Below, piece by piece: positions 8,280 to 13,562 of a stretch of DNA of 13,562 bases. The notes below the pieces were generated by a model. The model was not told the origin of the DNA. It was given only the letters and a program-made list of their open reading frames with translations, and ran no database searches. Both the position numbers and the translations under genes were made by a program. Position 1 is the first letter of the stretch; the number at the start of each line of letters is the position of its first letter. The stretch lies in contig MU069612.1 in NCBI GenBank assembly GCA_002284615.2, positions 391,863 through 405,424 of the forward strand. Direction: 5' to 3'. This stretch comes from Dunaliella salina (Eukaryota; Chlorophyta; Chlorophyceae; Chlamydomonadales; Dunaliellaceae).

Positions 8280-11200
8280 ATGACTGACACAGAAACCAAG
8301 GTGCAGAAAGAGCCAGCTGGCCCAGATGCAGGACTCGGGCTCAAAGAGGGAATACGGGGAGAGGCTTCTACAGTTGCCAGGCCAGAGGAAACGGGCGGCC
8401 CTGTGCCTGAGCCTCTTGGCCAACAAAAGCGAGATCAACCGCCATGCATGGAGAAGAAAGAGGGAGGCCCACAGGAGGGTGGATTGGTGGCAAACACTGT
8501 AGGCGAGGCAGCGAATGCAGCCGCAGACCTCGGTGAGTTTGGGTATTTTGATGTTTAATAAAAATGTGCTTGGCGCATGACATCACACTGCGCTTTTCAG
8601 GGCTCAGGGTGTTTCAGTCAAGGGTTCAAAGACTTTGTAGCTTTCAATGGCAGCTGTCCCCTTTGGCTGCCTCATTAAACCATGCTCATCGGTGCATTGG
8701 CACAGGCCAAAAACATGAGTTAGGCATAGTGCCTTGGGAAGCCAGCAATTGACAGGCAGCAAATTTATTTCAGTTGGGCATTGCCTATCCTTTGTATTTG
8801 CTTCAGAACGCAGAGCGATTTGGCAAAAAGAAAAAGAAAAACTACGTAGGCAGAGAAACTCTCTCTACATGAATTAAGGAAAAGGAGACACATAGACTCA
8901 CAAAGAGCCGTGAGCCCCCTACACCACAAGATATGAGTCAACACAGGCTAATGGGGATCTGGAGGATTACTAGAAGCACCTGGCTCTAGAACATGGCTGT
9001 GGGAAGTACTCGTGTTTTTGATAGCACGCGGTGTGGAAACAAGTTTGTGGGCATACTGAACAGAATGGGCATGAAGTTGATGAGCAAGCTTAGTGGCACG
9101 CTGGTGATCCAGTCCTAGTTGTTTGAATTGCTTCAGTTTGTGCTCAGAGTAAATAGTTCCACCAACATCCAGGAGATTAGGGAGAATTGTTTTAGCGTTA
9201 GCGCTAATAGTTCACAAAGGTCTGCATGCTGCTGATTAGCCACGATCAACTGATCCTCCAGCTTTGTGTCTCCATAGAACATGATTTTTATTGGGTGCAC
9301 ATGGCGTTTATTCATATTGAGTTCATGAGGGTGCCTGATGCGGCTAGTTCTTGTGGTCCTCCGTGGAGAGCTGCGCAAAACATGATGTGAATGAATAGGA
9401 GAAATACTGTTAGAAGAAGGTTTGGCATTAAAAGGGGTGATCAAAATAGCATCTGATCGACTTGAGTCTTTTCCTCTGTTGAAGGTTATGGGGGAAGAAG
9501 TAACTAGGTATAGTTCTGTTTGAGGCATATGTAGGGAGCTGGAGGTTGTGTTGAGCAAGCTTAAAATTGCTTCCTATGCCTGAGTAGACCAGGCCTGCTC
9601 CTACAGGGCTTTTGCTGGGTGCTTTTGTAATCACTCTGCCTGCAATGTTATGGCCCTCAGTTTTCATGTTGCAGATGGTACGGTCCTGGCAGCCTGAGAG
9701 CATGTGGAGTGCACTGTCCAATTGTTGGCAGCCTGGGAGAGGGCATGTTGTCAGTAAACTTTTTAAAAGGGACTGCATGTTTTTGATTGTAGAAGGTGCC
9801 TATGCGGTACTGCAGGATGGTACGCTTCATAGGTAGAAAAATAAGAAAGGGTATATTTCTAAGGGCGCTGCTGATTTTTAAATCTACATGCAGTAGTAAG
9901 TTTTGATGGTAAAAGTAGTAACCTGTTTTGGCATTGGCATGTCCAAGCTTGTGTTTATTGTGCATGTGGAATTTGAGAGCATCTTGAAGATTGGGGTGAT
10001 AGGTTAGCTTGGGGGCAGGTGTGGGACCTGTGGGTGTCCCCGCGGCATGCACTCTTTTTTATTTCTTGGCTTGAAAAAAAAAAGTGTGTACAGGGATTCC
10101 CGCCAGGACCTGAACCGGGGATCTCGGTATCTGCCATGCACTTTTTGGATTGGTCTGCCTGATGTTTTGCAATAGCATGTGCATATTCATTACCAACAAT
10201 GCCAGCATGAGACCTCACTTTGTGAAATTGAATTTTGGTATGAGAGTTGCTAACGAGAGATGAAATCATTTTAAGAACGTCTCCTTGGATTTGCCTTAGG
10301 TGTTTCTCAGGGTAAAGAAGTTATTTACGTATTTGATTGAAAGAGCTGAGGCTGTCTGATGCAATGTTGGCATATTTGGTGATGATGGCAGCAGCAATTT
10401 CTGCCAATTCAGCTCAAATTATGGCCCGCACTCCAGCGCATATGCTCTCTGCCCTCATGTTCAAGCATGGTCCATCCACCTCCAGGGACAGCTCCGATTG
10501 AGGGAGCGGAGGCGGGCTTGGAGGCTATCCAGGATGCAATCAAGTCCATCTATGAGCAGGTGAAGTCTTCGATGGCCTGGTTTGCATTTCAAAAAAAGGA
10601 GAAATTATGGTTCAAAAAAGTTAAGTGTCCCCTTCAGGTTCCCATTGACTTCCTCTTTCCTTTTTTAGCTCTATGGTGGAAGGGACTCATGGCTCCTCCG
10701 AGCCAACATGTCTCCTCCTTTGTTTGGTTCATGTAGGGAGGCATCTCTCTTCCTTCGGAGTTTATCTTTTCCTTGTGTGAGCACCCTCCAGCACAAAGCC
10801 TAAATGGAAGTCTGCGCTGGCCAGCAGCTAGTATGCATTAAGAAGATAACTACCGTAGCGACGCTAATGTATTACGACGCTGATTTATTACGAGGGCCCA
10901 GGATAATTTCATTAATTAATTTGCGAGCTTTAAGGGTTTGCGAGGTCCGCCCAAAAAACTCAAATTTTGCGAACTCCTGCGTTTTTGCTCCCCTTTTTTG
11001 CACTCTCTCACTGTTTCTTTCCCTCCCATCGTTCCATCATCCATCTGTGTTGCTCTCAGACNCCTCCATTGGCTCACTCAGTCTTCCCACCCACGCACCC
11101 TCCACTCTCCTGGCGTACAAGTGCAGCAGCAGCAAGCTCCTTATGCTCTATGCTTCTTCACGAAGGGGCTGACTTGGAGTTGTGACTGTGGGGTCCTGAG

Positions 11201-13405
11201 AGGGTGGCAGCTGCAAGGACCCTCCAGAGCAGCTCCAATCCTCCAGCTTTGGTGCAGCCCATGTCGAAGAGGGACTGATCCCTGTCCTAAAGGAGCATGG
11301 GGCCCAATGGATGGCTGAATGCAAACCTGGACCCTTTACGAGGCCTTGAAAAAAGTAATTTCTAAAGACGCTTCATATTGCGAGGGACCCCGATAATTAT
11401 TTTAATTAATCGCAAAACCCCAGCGTCGCTACGGTAGTAGTCAGCGCTGGCACTATTACCGAGTCCCACCAACTAGGAGCGCCGCTAGGGTGCAGCCAAA
11501 CTTATGCAAGTCCGGCACAAAGAGAAGGTTTAATGAAAGCACCTGGCCCCAAAACTGGCTGTGGCTCTTAGTATGAGAGGTATCCTTATATCAATCTTGC
11601 GTGTCTTATGCCAGCATGGTTTTTTTGTACAGTGTGAATGAATGGATATGGTGTTGATGTTGGAGCTTTATAGCCCATTGGAGGTCAAGGTCTTTTGCCG
11701 GATCCAAAGCAAGATGTGCCCTTTGTATCGGGTTCCACAAGTAATTATAACCAGGAGAGTGGTATTAACTGTAACTGCTCTCCCTCCTAAGTTTTCTTTT
11801 TAAAGGAATGCATGCTGCTGCTGCAGAAGCCTCTGACTGTCATCCAGCAACTACTCACTAGATGTGGAGTGCAATTTTCCAAGCATCTGCATAGATGCTG
11901 GCATACAAGACAGCGACCTTACCATATTTCTTTACCAATATCTTCCAAGTTTAAAAGTTCTGTGTTTGCAACTTGTAACTGGTCTCTTCCTCAACTTTTG
12001 CATGCTCTCCCCCAGATTCTGCAACCAGCGGTGTCCTGGGCTTATTACATCAACGTCTCGCTTCCTTATGACCTGCTCGTGAAAGCCAGCACCACTGCCT
12101 GGGTGTCATCTGCATGGATGACAGATGTGAGCATCCGGACGATACGGTGGATGGTTGTTCGCAGCTCCGTACCTATTACAAAGTGAGTTACTTGTTTGAC
12201 ACCATGCTGCTGAAGCTCTTGCTGCAGTGACCCAAGGAAACAAAGTGGCAATTTGAACAGACAATGTAGGTGGGGAGCACGAGTGAGAGGTAGGTATCAA
12301 GCGGGCATGGGCTGGGAAGAAAAGAAGGCAATACATGCCTGAAGTTTGCTGAACCACCTTGTGGTGGAGGAGGCTCACGGCTCTTTTTTGATCCAATGAG
12401 TCTCCATTTCCTTAATTGATGTAAGGAGAGTTTCTCTGCCTACATAGTTTTTCTTTTCTTTTCTTCTTCTTCTCTTGAAAAGAAGGCCAACAGGTGGAAG
12501 GTTGGAACAGGTGTCAAAGAAATTAGGATACAAGAAAACAAAAGACAAAGAAAAGACTTCATGCAACCGAAAAGGGTTTTAAAAATCCTCCTACCAAGAC
12601 CAGCTGCTTTTATCCCCTGGACCCCAAACACCTTGAATTTTGCACAGGCACATGAACAGCTGCAGCCAACAGGCAGCCCATCGACGCCCTGGCCTTGTCC
12701 AGACGCTCACTTTAAGCATTCCTTCACGGACAAATGCATCGATCCGTGCAATCCAGCCTGCTTCTTGCACTGGCAGAGGTCTCAGCATTGAGGCACGCAC
12801 TGCAGTGACCGATTGTATGCCTAATTTAGCATGCTTTTTGGTGGACGAATGCAGCCTGAGTGACATGGCTTACGGCTACACGCTGAAGGCATTGAAGTAT
12901 GCAAACACCGGCATGGACTCCTTGGTTTCAGACACGCCCAGGCTGATCAGGTGCGCAAGCCGGTTCTTGCTGCAGCTTGTTGTGTTTTGCTGCCTGTTTC
13001 AGGATGCACCATGAAAGGTTTGCGCTTCAACAGGGAGAGCCACTTCTTTCTGGTGAAACGCCTGTCAGGGGGACCTGCGAACCAGAGTCCTGATGGGCTC
13101 TTTTGTAGATACCTGACAATGCAAGAGTTTCAATTGCCAAATCATGAGTTTTGACGTATTGTGTCGTTTTGATTGTCAGAGACTCTGAGAAATGCTTTGA
13201 ATGTGACGCACTTGGGGGTTATGGTGGTGAAGACTCATGGGCCTTTTGAGCCAATGTGTCACCTTTTCCTAAATTGATGTGGAAGAGTTTCTCTGTCTAC
13301 ATAGCTTTCCTTTTTCTTTCTTTCAGGGAAACTCTTGGGTCGGCTGCCCAGCAGTCTGGGGTGGCATCTCAGAAGGATGAAATGGGCAAGCCTGTGATGC
13401 CAGAG
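8280..13405 (+). CDS. Unknown protein, 5 exons seen, open at the 3' side (possible amphipathic membrane/lipid-surface protein)
   Basis: Exons: 8280-8532, 10486-10559, 12016-12182, 12855-12950, 13327-13405. Junction phases are 1, 0, 2, 2 and the last exon ends in phase 0 before GTGAGC. All introns are GT-AG. This gives 223 codons, with more exons expected beyond the window. Residues 1-84 are disordered, rich in E, G, K and P. Residues 94-109 (AGLEAIQDAIKSIYEQ) look helical. Exon 3 reads QPAVSWAYYINVSLPYDLL, then VKASTTAWVSSAW. Exon 4 has TLKALKYANTGMDSLVSDTP, then RLIR. Exon 5 reads ETLGSAAQQSG. I do not recognise the family. The order of helices and the LKYAN-x2-MDSLVS-x3-P stretch faintly recall REF/SRPP and perilipin-type lipid-droplet proteins; this is a guess. 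ATG 8280 has A at -3. The exon 3 end is uncertain: another donor (GTGAGC) lies at 12127. Confidence 0.55.
8824..8931 (-). repeat. LINE 3' tail repeat, copy a (intron 1, antisense)
   Basis: On the minus strand this reads TTGTGGTGTAGGGGGCTCAC, then GGCTC, TGTGTCTCC and CCTTAATTCATGTAG. It ends in a hairpin (8844-8870) and a TTTTTC-rich tail. It begins shortly after the stop codon of the decayed LINE at 8948, so it is that element's 3' untranslated end. It is the reference for copies b, c and d. Confidence 0.8.
8948..10455 (-). pseudogene. LINE ORF2 C-terminal pseudogene (RNase H + C-terminal domain)
   Basis: RNase H cuts the RNA strand of RNA-DNA hybrids during retrotransposition. Conserved pieces, in order: CAGVRAII-stop-AELAEIAAAI, IASDSLSS, FHKVRSHAGIVGNEYAHAIA, LTYHPNLQDALKFHMHNKHK, CPLPGCQQLDSALHMLSGCQ, HNIAGRV, LAQHNLQLPTYASNRTIPSY, SDAILITPFNAKP, VGGTIYS-EHKLKQF, LHAHSVQYAHKLVST, and the natural end LEPGASSNPPDPH with the stop at 8948-8950. 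The frame is broken by a TGA (10414-10416), a TAA (10321-10323), a small insertion at about 10054-10134, and frame changes near 9750, 9470 and 9160. It is clearly non-functional. In the RNase H motif GNE-x-AD the Asp is replaced by His. Confidence 0.85.
10046..10142 (-). mobile_element. Short tRNA-like insertion inside the decayed LINE
   Basis: The octamer CATGCACT occurs at 10046-10053 and 10135-10142 and brackets about 81 bp that break the LINE frame, as a target duplication would. On the minus strand the insert carries GGTTCAGGTCC, one base from the pol III B-box consensus. It can form a T-arm (CCCGG, loop TTCAGGT, CCTGG) followed by a T-run typical of pol III termination, then an A/T-rich end. 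I read it as a tRNA 3'-half-derived SINE fragment. No A box or 5' half is visible. Confidence 0.5.
10670..10775 (+). repeat. LINE 3' tail repeat, copy d (intron 2)
   Basis: This is the most diverged copy. It reads CTATGGTGGAAGGGACTCAT, then GGCTC, GAGCCAACATGTCTCC, TTCATGTAGGGAG and a short pyrimidine tract near 10762-10773. The homology starts at the same point (TATGGTG) as in the other short copies. The second hairpin is degraded. Confidence 0.6.
10849..11438. mobile_element. Foldback/MITE-like element in intron 2
   Basis: The ends are perfect 17-bp inverted repeats: ACTACCGTAGCGACGCT at 10849-10865 and its reverse complement at 11422-11438. Inside each end an AT-rich module occurs again in direct orientation: TATTACGAGGGCCC then GGATAATTT and TTAATTAAT near 10889-10921, and TATTGCGAGGGACCCC then GATAATTA and TTAATTAAT near 11376-11410. 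There is no coding capacity. I see no clear target duplication at the exact ends; GCGCTGGC occurs on both sides (10814-10821, 11444-11451) but at unequal distances. It is a non-autonomous DNA element of undetermined superfamily. Confidence 0.65.
11439..12015 (+). other. Rest of intron 2
   Basis: I find no supported exon or repeat here. The stretch ends in a good pyrimidine-rich 3' splice site (CTCTCCCCCAG) before exon 3 at 12016. A frame near 11812-11872 (LLLQKPLTVIQQLLTR) looks protein-like but lacks a matching donor, so I left it out. Confidence 0.4.
12358..12476 (+). repeat. LINE 3' tail repeat, copy b (intron 3)
   Basis: This is the best short copy. It reads CTTGTGGTGGAGGAGGCTCA, then CGGCTC, CCAATGAGTCTCC and CCTTAATTGATGTAAGGAG. 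It then has a hairpin at 12419-12445 (AGAG, loop TTT, CTCT inside outer arms ATGTAAGG and CCTACAT) and a long TTTTC-rich tail. It is in the sense orientation relative to the gene. No SINE head or tRNA promoter box is visible upstream of 12358. Confidence 0.75.
13003..13099 (+). other. Possible alternative terminal exon 5a
   Basis: After the acceptor TTTCAG ending at 13002, the phase set by exon 4 gives R-MHHERFALQQGEPLLSG and on, to a TGA about 97 bases later. Using it would end the protein with about 30 different residues. The competing junction to 13327 also keeps the frame and leads to a good donor, so I treat this as an optional isoform. Confidence 0.25.
13218..13326 (+). repeat. LINE 3' tail repeat, copy c (intron 4), supplies a 3' splice site
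   Basis: This copy reads TTATGGTGGTGAAGACTCAT, then GGGCC, GAGCCAATGTGTCACC, CCTAAATTGATGTGGAAGAG, a hairpin at 13277-13302, and CTTTCCTTTTTCTTTCTTTC directly followed by AG. The repeat's pyrimidine tail is the polypyrimidine tract of the exon at 13327. In the hairpin one G-C pair of the other copies is A-T, a compensatory change. Confidence 0.75.
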
Positions 13406-13480
13406 GTGAGCTTAGATTGGGTCTTTGAATGCGGATAACCAGAGTAAAACATTTTAGGCAAAGCAGACCATCACTACATC

Positions 13481-13562
13481 AAAGAAAGGAAGGAAGGAAG
13501 GAGGGAAGGAATAAGGGAAGGAAGGAGGGAAGGAGGGAGGGGGGGGGGGAGGGAAGGAGGGA
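13481..13562. repeat. Homopurine GGAA/GGGA microsatellite
   Basis: This tract of GGAAG and GGGAGG units is almost entirely purine, interrupted only near 13513 (ATAAGG), and contains a run of ten G at 13540-13549. It runs to the last base. Such mirror-rich purine tracts can form triplex (H-DNA), and the G runs could form quadruplexes. It lies inside the next intron of the second gene and ends the window. Confidence 0.9.

Larger units (their letters stand above)
8824..10460 (-). mobile_element. Decayed 3' part of an RNase H-bearing LINE in intron 1
   Basis: This is a leftward-reading 3' fragment of a second LINE family, unrelated to the one at 4917-7967. It holds the end of ORF2 (RNase H, a cysteine/histidine-rich segment and the C-terminal domain) followed by the hairpin-and-pyrimidine tail. 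Everything 5' of RNase H, including the RT, is missing, so it is strongly 5'-truncated. The truncation point lies just before the 3' splice site at 10484-10485 of the host gene, so the LINE makes up most of intron 1. Confidence 0.85.

Noticed and set aside
10804..11318. Frames of 122-126 codons over the foldback element
   Set aside because: They run through the inverted repeats and an N, are Ser/Pro/Leu-rich without motifs, and lie in an intron.
12561..12791. Cys/Pro-rich frame before exon 4 as an extra exon
   Set aside because: I could not find acceptor and donor pairs that keep phase with exons 3 and 4.
1..13562. CRISPR array, bacterial operon, prophage or full tRNA/rRNA gene
   Set aside because: There are no regularly spaced identical repeats, no operon-like frames, and no complete cloverleaf; split genes and LINEs show a eukaryotic nuclear genome.

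Overview
This is eukaryotic nuclear DNA. It holds two split genes with GT-AG introns, two unrelated non-LTR (LINE) retrotransposons, a foldback/MITE-like element, short dispersed repeats and long microsatellites. Scattered single Ns suggest a draft assembly contig. I cannot place the organism firmly. The first gene has both animal-like features (SP[ST]G-LPAL block) and features shared with plant homologues (membrane tail plus acidic end). The second LINE encodes an RNase H domain of a kind I associate with green-lineage genomes. A green alga or related protist is my best guess, at low confidence; an invertebrate is not excluded.

Layout. 1-116: TG then CG dinucleotide run. 576-3878 (+): an eight-exon metaxin-like gene (342 aa; SAM/TOM37 family), joined in frame throughout with GT-AG introns. 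It has a GST-like body, a C-terminal membrane anchor and an acidic tail. 3879-4920: intergenic, with a TAAGG-headed tandem repeat and an AATAAA palindrome. 4917-7967 (-): a 5'-truncated LINE with a 987-codon open frame (linker, reverse transcriptase, C-terminal zinc finger) and a 9-bp repeat tail. Its YADD catalytic box reads YAGD. 8216-13405 and beyond (+): a second gene, of unknown function, with a TATA-like box, five exons (223 codons so far), and an open end at the window edge.

The introns of the second gene are full of mobile DNA. Intron 1 holds the decayed 3' part of an RNase H-bearing LINE in antisense, itself interrupted by a small tRNA-like insert. Intron 2 holds a foldback element with 17-bp terminal inverted repeats. 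All four complete introns carry one copy of a ~110-bp repeat that is also the 3' tail of the intron-1 LINE. This repeat can fold into hairpins and ends in a pyrimidine tract. In intron 4 the pyrimidine tract of the repeat forms the 3' splice site of the next exon. This shared LINE tail / intron-resident repeat family is the most interesting signal in the window.

The two genes have no evident functional link, except that the metaxin is an outer mitochondrial membrane import/assembly factor and the second gene may be a helical membrane- or lipid-surface protein (weak guess). All exon models were made by hand from splice signals, phase continuity and protein family memory; none was tested against transcripts or databases.
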